From: a cf. Phormidesmis sp. LEGE 11477
GTDB lineage: Bacteria; Cyanobacteriota; Cyanobacteriia; Phormidesmidales; Phormidesmidaceae
DNA: 37,087 nucleotides
Direction: 5' to 3'
Assembly: GCF_015207105.1 (NCBI RefSeq)
Contig: NZ_JADEXO010000056.1
Span: 1-37,087, forward strand
Shown here: in pieces, positions 17,914 to 25,945 of the stretch
Position numbering within the stretch: position 1 is the first letter of the stretch
Layout of the letters: the number at the start of each line of letters is the position of its first letter
Translations under genes and position numbers: made by a program
Notes under the pieces: generated by a model
Databases searched by the model: none
The model's input: only the letters and a program-made list of their open reading frames with translations
What the model was told of the DNA's origin: nothing

Positions 17914-17957
17914 ATCCTAAGTTTGCGTGTAAGGCACTCATAAGTACAGTTAAGTAC
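17914..17957 (-). promoter_or_regulatory. NtcA-type promoter of ppc
   Basis: On the minus strand GTACTTAACTGTAC (17957-17944) fits the NtcA operator GTA-N8-TAC exactly. A 24-nt spacer follows, then TAGGAT (17919-17914), which fits TA-N3-T. The class II NtcA-activated layout is GTA-N8-TAC, 20-24 nt, then TA-N3-T, so spacing and motifs both agree. The operator is created by a perfect 10-bp tandem repeat, TAAGTACAGT twice at 17941-17960. The predicted 5' leader is about 64 nt. Confidence 0.65.
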
Positions 17958-17960
17958 AGT
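17941..17960. repeat. Perfect 10-bp tandem repeat forming the NtcA site
   Basis: TAAGTACAGT occurs twice with no spacer. The two GTAC cores are one helical turn apart, and together they make the GTA-N8-TAC operator. Confidence 0.9.
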
Positions 17961-18223
17961 GAGCATTCGCCATGATTGTATGAGGTTTGGGGGCACTGCG
18001 GGCATGCCGTTGTTAAACGCATGTTGTGACCTGACCACTTGATTTCAAGCTTTTCTACACAGCGTTTATCGCTCGCCTATCGCTAACCATCAGTACTCAT
18101 CGGCTCTATCAAGCCTCTATCCTCATGAGTCACTTACCGCCGACTATAGTCAAAATAGATAGATGAGATAGTCAGAAGCTATGCTTTTTCTCTAGCTAAG
18201 CTGAAGTTATTGGCTACAAAGTA

Positions 18224-18502
18224 TTAGTACCGTAGCAGCGGTAGGGTGGGTAGGCGGCTACCTCGAAAAAATTCCTCGCTGCCGTTGCCCCATTGAGTGA
18301 GCGCGCGAGCCCCAATTTGACCAGAGACAATCACAGCGAGGAATGGCAGCGTGGCCAGACTAATTGCGACATCGGCTGGTAGGGGTAAGGCGATCGCGAT
18401 TTCAGGAATTTCTGGATTAGTGGGCTTTGCCGGTGAAGGTTGATTAGTCTCTTGATCAGACGGCTGGTTAGTGGGCTGGTTTGGCTGAGTATAGCTGCTC
18501 AT
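18224..18502 (-). CDS. Small Pro/Asn/Gln-rich membrane protein, unknown function
   Basis: A 92-residue frame. Residues 1-30 are rich in Pro, Gln, Asn and Thr (QPNQPTNQPSDQETNQP). A hydrophobic segment follows at about 36-62 (ALPLPADVAISLATLPFLA), then a short tail GARALTQWGNGSEEFFRGSR ending LPTLPLLRY. The tail pattern (ALxQWGxxSEExFRGxRLP) resembles small proteins I recall from cyanobacterial genomes, so I treat it as a real conserved gene of unknown function. It is divergent from the DUF1574-type gene, sharing a 205-bp gap with tandem repeats, and lies 380 bp upstream of ppc. No strong SD is seen. Confidence 0.62.
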   Translation of the reverse strand: MSSYTQPNQPTNQPSDQETNQPSPAKPTNPEIPEIAIALPLPADVAISLATLPFLAVIVSGQIGARALTQWGNGSEEFFRGSRLPTLPLLRY

Positions 18503-18605
18503 GTACGTACGTGGTGAGGTGTTGTGAACTGTTGAAAGTTTACTCGATGATCACATAAGATTTACTCGTGCAAAGTCAACAAAGGTGCCCTAGAATGCAG
18601 CGAGC

Positions 18606-18704
18606 GATGTGACAGTCCGTGATGTGACAGTCCAAGATGTGTGACTCTTTAGTCTTGTAGTCATCTTTAGTCTTGTGGTCATGGGCTCACTGTTTTTGTA
18701 GTCA
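18606..18704. repeat. Two consecutive tandem-repeat arrays in the promoter of the DUF1574-MBOAT operon
   Basis: GATGTGACAGTCC begins at 18606 and 18621, with a diverged copy at 18636, giving a 15-bp period. Directly after, TCTTTAGTCTTGTAGTCA (18646-18663) is repeated as TCTTTAGTCTTGTGGTCA (18664-18681), an 18-bp period, with a partial third copy ending at 18704. The arrays end at the start codon of the operon. Confidence 0.85.
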
Positions 18705-18707
18705 TGT

Positions 18708-21700
18708 ATGTTAGGTTATCTCACTCGACAATCAGCTAGTACAGACCCATCTGTATTGATTCCCTGGCTACAGAAGAGCCTCCTAGACGACGGAGACGCC
18801 TTCGAGACAGTGATTCAAGCAAAGCTGCGAGGAAATATTCTCCATATTTTGTGCGAGTCGGCAAAAGCAGGGCTTGCTCGCGAGGTGGCGATTGCCCGGT
18901 TAGTGCGATCGCTGCTACAGCCAGAAGTTAAAGCCCGTTTAGAATCTGACTTTCCACATATCTATCAGATCTATCTCTACAGCAAAGAAGCATCAGCGAC
19001 TAAGCCCGTGTGGAGCGCTCCGATCTATCTTAATCGGCTAGATCGGCATCTAAAGCGAGTCGAGCAGTGGGAAAAACGATCGGAAGACCGGCGGCAAAAG
19101 CATCAGCTAGAAAAGACGACCGACTCTGATTTCGATCAGGTGGTTAAACCAGGCGATCACAAAGGCCAAGATCAGCCGTCGCCAGATCAGCTACCGCTAG
19201 CTCAGTCTGCATCTGGCCAATCCACTACAGACCAGTTTCGATCAGTATCGACGCTAGATTTGGCTCGTCAGGGGAATTCGGATGCGATCGCCCAATACCT
19301 GGGAGAAGCTCTTAGCGCGCTGAACGTCAGTGTCAAAGTCAGTGCGCGAGTGCTTCCAGGAAAATCTAGTGAGCTTGACACTGGCGCACCGACTGCTGCT
19401 GGAGACGACGAACGCCACCAAGAATCAGCGCTATCCTCTCGGCTTTGGATACTCTGCGAAGCTAGCTACAGCCCTGATCCGCTCGTTATCGCTGAGCCGA
19501 TTTCGCAGCGGCTAAGACAGTTACGGCTAAGACAGTTTCACGATGCTGTGATCACAATTCAGGTCACAGGAGAGACAGCTTCTGACTGGCGACTGCGAGT
19601 AGATCTAACGCCCCCAGAGGAAATGCTGCAGCGGTGGGGTCGATGGGGTGATGTACCAGCGCTCTCTTGTCTGGTCAATCAGATTTCTAAGTCTTATGGT
19701 CTAAAGCTAATTGCAGAAGTCAAAAAAGATACGCTTCACTTAATTAGCTATTCGATTGATGCCACCACCCAGTCAACCCGCACGGCAAAGACTCACACCG
19801 AAAAGACCAGTTCACTATCCACTTCAGCAGACTCCACTTCAGCAGACTCCACTTCAGCAGATAAAAGTCGCTCAGAAATAGAAGTTGAAGCGTTGGTGGC
19901 GGCTGTTGCTAGTCGGTTGCGGGCGATCGCCCCACAAGGTCTACAGCGGGCCGTTCTCTACGGCCCCTCGACAGATGACATTAGTCCTGAGTGGCTAAAA
20001 AGTATCGACCTGCCTGCTCTCCAACGCCCGGCGTTAAAAGAAACCGCCAAGGATTTGGCGGCCAAAGGCGATATCGAAGCACTTTCCTATTGCTTGATTA
20101 GAGCGCTTAACCCGGATATTCGTGAGCAGCTAGCGACTGGTGGTATCCGCGTACAGATCTTAGAAAAAGACAGTTTGCTACACATCATGACAGACGGGCC
20201 GATCTGTCCATCCAAGGCCGTCATTGTTCCACTGATCAGCCAGCTACTAAAACAAATTCAGCCATCAGGTCTAGACGGCGTCCGGCTGTACGGTCGTAGA
20301 GCCGGACAAAAGCAGCCTATTTGGAGCTATGGCCAAGACTACAGAGTGCGCGAGCGACTCGTACCAGAAGCGACGGCAGAGTTTGCCGCGTCAGACGCTT
20401 ATGCCGGTGAGCTGATTACCTCGGTGAGCGATCACGACATAGCTAACGAAACAGCGGTTGATGACGACGCTGACATCCATTTAGGTTCAGTCATTAAGCG
20501 GGCCCTGCAGCGTATGTTGCTAAAAAGCCAGGTATTTACCCCGCTAGATGATGGGGACAATCTGCCGGTAAACCTGCCCAGTGCCTTTCAGTCAGACGGT
20601 GGCAAGATGGCGCTGTTTTGGGGAGCAGCAGGTGTCTTGCTAGCGATACAGTTCGACTTTATGGTAGGTCAGGCATTGCAGCAGGCAGCAGTTCCTCTTA
20701 AAACAGTCGAAGAAACGACCGTTGAAGAAACAATAGACAGCGGCAGACAGCTCGATGACCAGTTCAATGATGAGCTGAGTCGCTTGAACTGGAAGCGTGG
20801 CCAGGAGACTGACAGGCAATGGAATCGACTAGAAACTAATCAGCGTGACCAGAGAAGCGAGAGCTTTTTTGGCAGCAGTCAGGTAGAAGCGGGCGACTTC
20901 ACATCTGCAGTGGACAATCGTGAACTGCTCTATAGTCCGAAGCAGTCTGTGATAGAGCGTGAAGCGTTGCTAGCAGGTTCTGAACTGCCCTCCTTTCGTA
21001 GTCAGCAGCTCGATGAGAAGTTAGCGCTCTATCGCCGTAGGGTTGAGCAATCGGGGCCCCCAGAGGTACTGGTGATTGGCAGCTCCAGGGCGCTGCGCGG
21101 AGTCGACCCAGTGGCTCTGAAAGCGGCTTTAGCTGAGTCTGGATACAAAGATTTAGATGTCTTTAACTTCGGCGTTAATGGGGCCACAGCGCAGGTAGTT
21201 GATCTGGTAATACAGCGCCTGATTGCGCCTAATCAGCTACCACAGGTGATTATCTGGGCAGACGGAGCGCGGGCGTTTAATAGCGGTCGAACGGATATTA
21301 CGTTTAATGCGATCGCAGTTTCTGAAGGCTATCGTCAGCTAGAAGCGAGCGATCCGGTCAATGGCGTAGATGCCTTAGCCTTGGGCAGCATTGCCGACCA
21401 GCTAGCCGTACGCGCTACAGAAACCGATCAGGAACTTAGTGAAACCTTTGGTCAGGTGTCTTCTGCCTATGGCAATCGTGACAAAGTGCGATCGGCGATC
21501 GGTCAAGGGCTTACCGCTATCTTCCCTAGAGAAGGATTTCCCTGGACAGGGCCTTTTGAAACCGGTTTAGAACTCGCTGGTGAGGGTAATGCCGACGGAG
21601 CAATACTCGACCAAGAAGCTAGCCTTATCGACTACGATGGCTTTCTACCGCTGCCTAATCGTTTCAATCCAGCGACCTACTATCAGAATCACCCTCGCGT

Positions 21701-22058
21701 CGCAGGTGACTATGACAGTGACTACGAAGCTTTTCGGCTCGACGGTGAGCAGTCTGACGCGCTAAGGAGCCTACTACGCTTTACTACGAACAAAGAAATT
21801 CCTGTTGTTTTTGTCAATACGCCCCTAACCGACGAGTATCTAGACAGCTACCGCACCCGAGCTGAAGATATCTTCACCCAGTACATGCTGCAAGTCGCAG
21901 AGCGCTATCCCAACTTCACCTTCCGCGATCTAGGCCAGCTTTGGCCTGAGGAATACGACTATTTCTCTGACCCTAGCCATCTCAACCGCTACGGCGCATA
22001 TAGGGTTTCTCAACGCCTATCCCAAGATCCGCTGATTCCCTGGCCTCAGACTTTTTGA
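18708..22058 (+). CDS. DUF1574-type protein: cyanobacterial repeats, one membrane helix, SGNH-like acetylation domain
   Basis: The 1116 residues have three layers. Residues 1-565 contain about three diverged copies of a cyanobacterial repeat of roughly 100-150 residues (for example ALNPDIREQLATGGIRVQIL, then LLHIMTDGP, LLKQIQPSGLDGVRLYGRRA, KQPIWSY), separated by Ser/Thr/Gln-rich linkers. One membrane helix lies at about 634-660 (MALFWGAAGVLLAIQFDFM). The C-terminal half is an SGNH-hydrolase-like domain, with block I VLVIGSSRALRG (GSS at 791-793), FNFGVNGATAQ, VNTPLTDEYLDSYRTR, and block V DPSHLNRYG (Asp1088, His1091). AlgX/AlgJ-type and DUF1574 proteins of this build work with an MBOAT partner to O-acetylate exported polysaccharide, and an MBOAT gene follows 98 bp downstream. 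The cytoplasmic repeats probably bind partners. The start ATG has no SD. Confidence 0.85.
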   Translation: MLGYLTRQSASTDPSVLIPWLQKSLLDDGDAFETVIQAKLRGNILHILCESAKAGLAREVAIARLVRSLLQPEVKARLESDFPHIYQIYLYSKEASATKPVWSAPIYLNRLDRHLKRVEQWEKRSEDRRQKHQLEKTTDSDFDQVVKPGDHKGQDQPSPDQLPLAQSASGQSTTDQFRSVSTLDLARQGNSDAIAQYLGEALSALNVSVKVSARVLPGKSSELDTGAPTAAGDDERHQESALSSRLWILCEASYSPDPLVIAEPISQRLRQLRLRQFHDAVITIQVTGETASDWRLRVDLTPPEEMLQRWGRWGDVPALSCLVNQISKSYGLKLIAEVKKDTLHLISYSIDATTQSTRTAKTHTEKTSSLSTSADSTSADSTSADKSRSEIEVEALVAAVASRLRAIAPQGLQRAVLYGPSTDDISPEWLKSIDLPALQRPALKETAKDLAAKGDIEALSYCLIRALNPDIREQLATGGIRVQILEKDSLLHIMTDGPICPSKAVIVPLISQLLKQIQPSGLDGVRLYGRRAGQKQPIWSYGQDYRVRERLVPEATAEFAASDAYAGELITSVSDHDIANETAVDDDADIHLGSVIKRALQRMLLKSQVFTPLDDGDNLPVNLPSAFQSDGGKMALFWGAAGVLLAIQFDFMVGQALQQAAVPLKTVEETTVEETIDSGRQLDDQFNDELSRLNWKRGQETDRQWNRLETNQRDQRSESFFGSSQVEAGDFTSAVDNRELLYSPKQSVIEREALLAGSELPSFRSQQLDEKLALYRRRVEQSGPPEVLVIGSSRALRGVDPVALKAALAESGYKDLDVFNFGVNGATAQVVDLVIQRLIAPNQLPQVIIWADGARAFNSGRTDITFNAIAVSEGYRQLEASDPVNGVDALALGSIADQLAVRATETDQELSETFGQVSSAYGNRDKVRSAIGQGLTAIFPREGFPWTGPFETGLELAGEGNADGAILDQEASLIDYDGFLPLPNRFNPATYYQNHPRVAGDYDSDYEAFRLDGEQSDALRSLLRFTTNKEIPVVFVNTPLTDEYLDSYRTRAEDIFTQYMLQVAERYPNFTFRDLGQLWPEEYDYFSDPSHLNRYGAYRVSQRLSQDPLIPWPQTF
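19818..19862. repeat. Three 15-bp in-frame repeats encoding STSAD
   Basis: TCCACTTCAGCAGAC occurs three times in tandem, the last with one change. It lies in the linker before the third protein repeat of the DUF1574-type gene and encodes STSADSTSADSTSAD. Confidence 0.9.
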
Positions 22059-22156
22059 GCGGATGCAAGTCGCTTGAATGAACCTTTCGACTAGATCTTC
22101 TGAACAGACTTCTTCCGAATTAATCTCTTCGCTTTCCTGGTAGCGATAGCCTAGCT

Positions 22157-23662
22157 ATGACTCAGCCATCTATTCTCTACGGTCTGTTTTTGGCCGTCCT
22201 ATTTATAGTCTATTGGCTGCTTCCGAACCAAAAGCCTGATCGGTCACGACTCAGCCAGTCTCTTAGGCTTTGGCTGATCCTGCTGGCAAGTCTGTTCTTC
22301 TATGCTTCCTTACCTACAGCAGAATATATACCGCTGCTGCTAATCCTAATTGCCATGAATTTCTTCATCGGCAAGGCGCTAGCTGCCCCGTTGGACTGGC
22401 GCATTCCCAATGAGGCATGGCCATATGCACAGATAGATTGGGCAAAACGCAAAACGCAGGTGCTGGGGCTAGGAATTACGCTTAATGTACTGCTGCTATT
22501 AGGTTTCAAGTATATTTCGCCGGGCTTATCCGGTCTGGGTTTCGAGCGACTAGCGACTGGCCCAGTGGCTGCATTAGCAATGCCGCTAGGGCTGAGCTTT
22601 TTCATATTTGAATGTATCGCCTATCTAGTAGATGTCTATCGGGGCTCGCCCGCCTGCGAAAGTTGGCTAGAGTTTGCCGCCTACAAGCTTTTCTTCCCCA
22701 AGCTGATCTCTGGGCCAATCACTCGTTTCCACAGCTTTTCAAACCAGCTTAAAGGGCTTTCCTTTCCCTCTCTTAATCGCAACGTAGAAGGGCTGTGGCT
22801 GATTGCTTCTGGCGCGGTTAAAAAGCTGATTATTGCTGATAATATTGGCCAGCTCGTAGATATCAGTGCTGAGAGCTTGCCTCGCGCAGGCAGCGGGGAT
22901 ATTTGGCTACTGGTTTTTGCCTACGGCTTACAGCTCTACTTTGACTTTAGCGGCTATGTCGATGTCGCTAGAGGTAGCGCGCTGCTATTGGGTTTTAACC
23001 TGCCGCAAAACTTCAATTTTCCGTACTTTGCCACTAGCATTGCTGACTTTTGGCGGCGCTGGCATATGACTCTAGGAGAATGGCTCCGAAATTATCTCTA
23101 TTTTCCTTTAGGCGGATCTCGGCGAGGACTGATTCGAACTTGCGTCAATCTGATGGTGGTCATGCTGATTGCTGGCGTTTGGCATGGCGATCGCTGGGGG
23201 TTTGTTGTCTGGGGCGCGATCCACGGATTTGCGCTGATCGTTCATCGTTTAAATGGAACGCTTTGCGATCGCGTTACCCCTCTACAAACCTTCTGGCAAA
23301 GCAGACCCGGCATAGTACTCGCCTGGGCAATTACTCAGTTCACCATTTTCTTTAGCTGGATATTCTTCCGTCTGCCTAACCTTAATGATGCCAGCTTGGC
23401 CATACAGCGTCTATTCGGCCACCGCGCAGACATTCAATTCGCCCAGAAGGTCTACCTCGATTCCACTGGCCTTAGCCGCTCACAGTTGCTGATACTACTG
23501 ATCTCACTAGTTGCCAGCATGGGCATAGCCTATGGCGTACAGCAAGAATTAAAGCTTCAAATTAGCTGGCCGATCAAAGTGCTGCTATTACCGCTTTGCT
23601 GCTTCTTTGCCTGGGTTTTAGCGCCTGATATGGCGTCACCATTCATCTACTTCGACTTTTGA
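22157..23662 (+). CDS. MBOAT-family O-acyltransferase (AlgI/DltB-like)
   Basis: A polytopic plasma-membrane acyltransferase of 501 residues. It passes acyl groups, most often acetyl, across the membrane to an extracytoplasmic transferase that modifies polysaccharide. Family markers are FFIFECIAYLVDVYRG, FPKLISGPITR, LQLYFDFSGYVDVARG, the conserved DFWRRWHMTLGEWLRNYLYF with PLGGSRRG, and MLIAGVWHGDRWGFVVWG with the catalytic His343. About ten hydrophobic helices are apparent. It follows the DUF1574/SGNH gene on the same strand with a 98-bp gap, so the two form an acetylation pair. The STAS-sugar transferase about 9 kb upstream could supply the polysaccharide; that link is inference. The start ATG at 22157 gives a normal N-terminal helix. 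Confidence 0.93.
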   Translation: MTQPSILYGLFLAVLFIVYWLLPNQKPDRSRLSQSLRLWLILLASLFFYASLPTAEYIPLLLILIAMNFFIGKALAAPLDWRIPNEAWPYAQIDWAKRKTQVLGLGITLNVLLLLGFKYISPGLSGLGFERLATGPVAALAMPLGLSFFIFECIAYLVDVYRGSPACESWLEFAAYKLFFPKLISGPITRFHSFSNQLKGLSFPSLNRNVEGLWLIASGAVKKLIIADNIGQLVDISAESLPRAGSGDIWLLVFAYGLQLYFDFSGYVDVARGSALLLGFNLPQNFNFPYFATSIADFWRRWHMTLGEWLRNYLYFPLGGSRRGLIRTCVNLMVVMLIAGVWHGDRWGFVVWGAIHGFALIVHRLNGTLCDRVTPLQTFWQSRPGIVLAWAITQFTIFFSWIFFRLPNLNDASLAIQRLFGHRADIQFAQKVYLDSTGLSRSQLLILLISLVASMGIAYGVQQELKLQISWPIKVLLLPLCCFFAWVLAPDMASPFIYFDF

Positions 23663-23780
23663 AAGGCGCGATCTTCTAAGCCCGGCAGGGGGCCATTTAT
23701 AAAGTGTAATAACCAAGAGCGAAGTTAGGCTTTGTGCGACTACCCACAAAAAAATTGATAGCAACGAAATAAATTAAGGG

Positions 23781-23818
23781 TTGTAATATTCCGTTACATA
23801 AGTTATGATAGTTACATC
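23781..23818 (+). promoter_or_regulatory. psbA promoter with GTTACAT repeats over the -10 box
   Basis: A -35 TTGTAA (23781-23786), a 17-bp spacer and a -10 TATGAT (23804-23809) make a good SigA-type promoter with a predicted 5' leader of about 93 nt. Three units with a 9-bp period lie over it: GTTACATAA (23793), GTTATGATA (23802), GTTACATCG (23811). Their cores resemble half-sites of HLR1, the RpaB-binding direct repeat of high-light genes. The published spacing is 10 bp rather than 9, so the match is imperfect. Confidence 0.7.
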
Positions 23819-23840
23819 GGTTGAGAAACTTAGTTTTTCA

Positions 23841-23855
23841 CTTAGATTTTCTAAG
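23841..23855 (+). promoter_or_regulatory. Short hairpin in the AU-rich psbA 5' leader
   Basis: CTTAGA-TTT-TCTAAG forms a perfect 6-bp stem with a 3-nt loop in the leader between the promoter and the start codon. It could affect transcript stability, as psbA leaders are known processing targets; that is inference. Confidence 0.4.
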
Positions 23856-23908
23856 AGCTTTCTTTTTGAAGCGCTCAACCCATACGTACCTAACTACTCG
23901 GAATAATA

Positions 23909-24991
23909 ATGACTACTACTCTACAACAGCGCCAAAGCGCTTCTTTGTGGGAGCAGTTCTGTCAGTGGGTTACAAGCACCGAAAACCGCCTCTATGTAGG
24001 TTGGTTCGGCGTCTTGATGATCCCGACACTGCTCGCCGCAACTGCATGTTTCGTCATCGCGTTCATCGCAGCACCCCCCGTCGACATCGACGGCATCCGT
24101 GAGCCTGTTGCAGGTTCATTGATGTACGGCAACAACATCATCTCTGGTGCGGTTGTTCCATCATCTAACGCGATTGGCCTGCACTTCTACCCCATCTGGG
24201 AAGCTGCTTCACTCGATGAGTGGCTTTACAATGGCGGTCCTTACCAGCTAGTAATCTTCCACTTCCTCATCGGCGTATTCTGCTACATGGGTCGTGAGTG
24301 GGAGCTGTCCTACCGTCTCGGTATGCGCCCTTGGATCTGTGTTGCTTACTCTGCGCCAGTCGCAGCAGCAACTGCAGTGTTCTTGATCTACCCGCTCGGT
24401 CAGGGTTCGTTCTCTGACGGTATGCCTTTGGGTATCTCTGGTACGTTCAACTTCATGTTGGTCTTCCAGGCAGAGCACAACATCTTGATGCATCCCTTCC
24501 ACATGTTGGGTGTAGCGGGTGTATTCGGTGGTTCACTGTTCTCAGCCATGCACGGTTCACTCGTTACTTCGAGTTTGGTTCGTGAAACAACTGAGACAGA
24601 AAGTCAGAACTACGGATACAAGTTTGGTCAAGAAGAAGAGACCTACAACATCGTTGCAGCGCACGGCTACTTCGGTCGTCTAATCTTCCAATACGCTTCG
24701 TTCAACAACAGCCGTAGCCTCCACTTCTTGTTGGGTGCATGGCCTGTCGTCGGCATCTGGTTTACTGCTCTTGGTATTTCCACGATGGCGTTCAACCTGA
24801 ATGGGTTCAACTTCAACCAGTCCATCATCGACTCACAGGGTCGTGTGATTGGTTCTTGGGCAGATGTCTTGAACCGTGCGAACCTAGGTATGGAAGTAAT
24901 GCACGAGCGCAACGCTCACAACTTCCCGCTCGACCTGGCTGCTGGCGAAGCTGCTCCTGTAGCTTTGACTGCGCCTGCTATCAACGCATAG
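23909..24991 (+). CDS. psbA: Photosystem II reaction-centre protein D1, Glu130 (high-light) form
   Basis: Core thylakoid subunit that binds P680 chlorophylls, pheophytin, QB and the Mn4CaO5 cluster. The 360 residues are full length. Key residues are all present: Tyr161 (YZ), Asp170, Glu189, His190, His198 (P680), His215, His252, Ser264 (QB and herbicide site), His272 (iron), His332, Glu333, His337, Asp342 and the processing site after Ala344, which leaves a 16-residue tail [16 protein letters not shown]. Residue 130 is Glu, the state of high-light D1 isoforms (Gln marks the low-light form); Cys144 and Thr286 also occur. Codon choice is strongly biased (AAC, TTC, GGT), as expected for a highly expressed gene. 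It has its own promoter (23781-23809), a weak SD (GGA) and a terminator at 25034-25082. Confidence 0.99.
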   Translation: MTTTLQQRQSASLWEQFCQWVTSTENRLYVGWFGVLMIPTLLAATACFVIAFIAAPPVDIDGIREPVAGSLMYGNNIISGAVVPSSNAIGLHFYPIWEAASLDEWLYNGGPYQLVIFHFLIGVFCYMGREWELSYRLGMRPWICVAYSAPVAAATAVFLIYPLGQGSFSDGMPLGISGTFNFMLVFQAEHNILMHPFHMLGVAGVFGGSLFSAMHGSLVTSSLVRETTETESQNYGYKFGQEEETYNIVAAHGYFGRLIFQYASFNNSRSLHFLLGAWPVVGIWFTALGISTMAFNLNGFNFNQSIIDSQGRVIGSWADVLNRANLGMEVMHERNAHNFPLDLAAGEAAPVALTAPAINA

Positions 24992-25033
24992 TCATTTGAT
25001 TATCCCTTGATAGACCAACTTAATAGTTGATAC

Positions 25034-25082
25034 GAAAGCCCTCGGTACTGTTTCTTTGGAGACACGCACCGGGGGCTTTTTG
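25034..25082 (+). terminator. Intrinsic terminator of psbA
   Basis: AAAGCCCTCGGT (25035-25046) pairs with ACCGGGGGCTTT (25068-25079), with one T:G wobble, and is followed by TTTTTGTTG. It starts 44 nt past the psbA stop. Confidence 0.9.
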
Positions 25083-25136
25083 TTGCTTATTTACAAGACG
25101 CTAGAATGAGGCTGTTAGTATTTGGGCCTGATTGCT

Positions 25137-25874
25137 ATGGTTTTCCAACCGCTTGATACTCTCCCTAGCACTGAAGATCTACCCTGCTCGGATGACACGC
25201 CCGTGGACAATGAAGATCAAAATCTACTACCTAATCTGCTGCTGTTGTCACTAGCTAGCCTGTGGTCGACGCGGATGGATTGGTTTTTTGCGGTAGATAT
25301 GGCGGTGTATCACACGACTGGTGTCAGTCCAAAGGTACCCGTGGTTCCAGATGCTTTTTTGAGCTTGGGAGTTGAGCGAAAGAAGAATGGTAAGTCTCGT
25401 AAAAGCTATGCCGTTTGGGAAGAGAATGGGACAGTGCCAACTTTTGTTCTAGAAATGGTTTCTCATCTCTACAACGACGAGTATGAAGAAAAGATGGCAC
25501 TATATGCTCGGTTAGGGGTGCTGTATTACGTGGTGTATAACCCTGAGTATTGGCAGCGGCATCTGCACCAGCCTTTTGAAGTTTACAAGTTAGATAAAAA
25601 CAGCTACCAGTTACAAATAGGCGAGCCGTACTGGATGTCTGAAGTCGGTATCGGCATTGGCAGAAGTCGGCAAGTGGTCGGCGGCATTGATCAAGAAGTG
25701 CTGCTGTGGCACGATGCCAGGGGAAGAGCACATCCGCTATCGGAACAGATCATTGCGGATATGCAAGTGGACATTAGTGCAGAAAGGCAAAGGGCGGAGG
25801 CAGAAAGGCAGAGGGCCGATCGGCTGGCTGCGTATTTGCGATCGCAAGGAATCGATCCCGATACAATCACATAA
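25137..25874 (+). CDS. Uma2-family endonuclease-like protein (DUF820)
   Basis: A 245-residue protein of the Uma2 (DUF820) family, a PD-(D/E)xK-type nuclease fold that is greatly expanded in cyanobacteria and whose role is poorly known. Features are LPCSDDTPVDNEDQNLLPNL near the N-terminus, VPVVPDAFLSLGV with the family's Asp, and VLEMVSHLYNDEYEEKMALY, which supplies Glu and Lys of the active site. ARLGVLYYVVYNPEYWQRHL follows. The C-terminus is a short coiled coil of ERQRAEAERQRADRLAAYL type, also usual in the family. The ATG at 25137 is chosen over a TTG at 25122 because homologues begin about here. It is a single gene between the psbA terminator and a convergent zinc-finger gene. Confidence 0.9.
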   Translation: MVFQPLDTLPSTEDLPCSDDTPVDNEDQNLLPNLLLLSLASLWSTRMDWFFAVDMAVYHTTGVSPKVPVVPDAFLSLGVERKKNGKSRKSYAVWEENGTVPTFVLEMVSHLYNDEYEEKMALYARLGVLYYVVYNPEYWQRHLHQPFEVYKLDKNSYQLQIGEPYWMSEVGIGIGRSRQVVGGIDQEVLLWHDARGRAHPLSEQIIADMQVDISAERQRAEAERQRADRLAAYLRSQGIDPDTIT

Positions 25875-25945
25875 AAAGACTATCCGGCTACAGTCAGTTC
25901 AGTGAAGCTGTCAGGGATTATTCAGCCTTCTTCAGTGGACACTAT

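Larger units (their letters stand above)
17844..18223. other. 380-bp intergenic region upstream of ppc
   Basis: It holds the probable ppc promoter (17914-17957). The remainder, about 17960-18220, shows no gene, tRNA or strong hairpin that I can find. It lies between the stop of the small membrane protein and the start of ppc, both on the minus strand. Confidence 0.6.

Noticed and set aside
23784-23796. Possible NtcA site in the psbA promoter
   Set aside because: The spacing between GTA and TAC is 9 rather than 8 nt, so it does not fit the operator.
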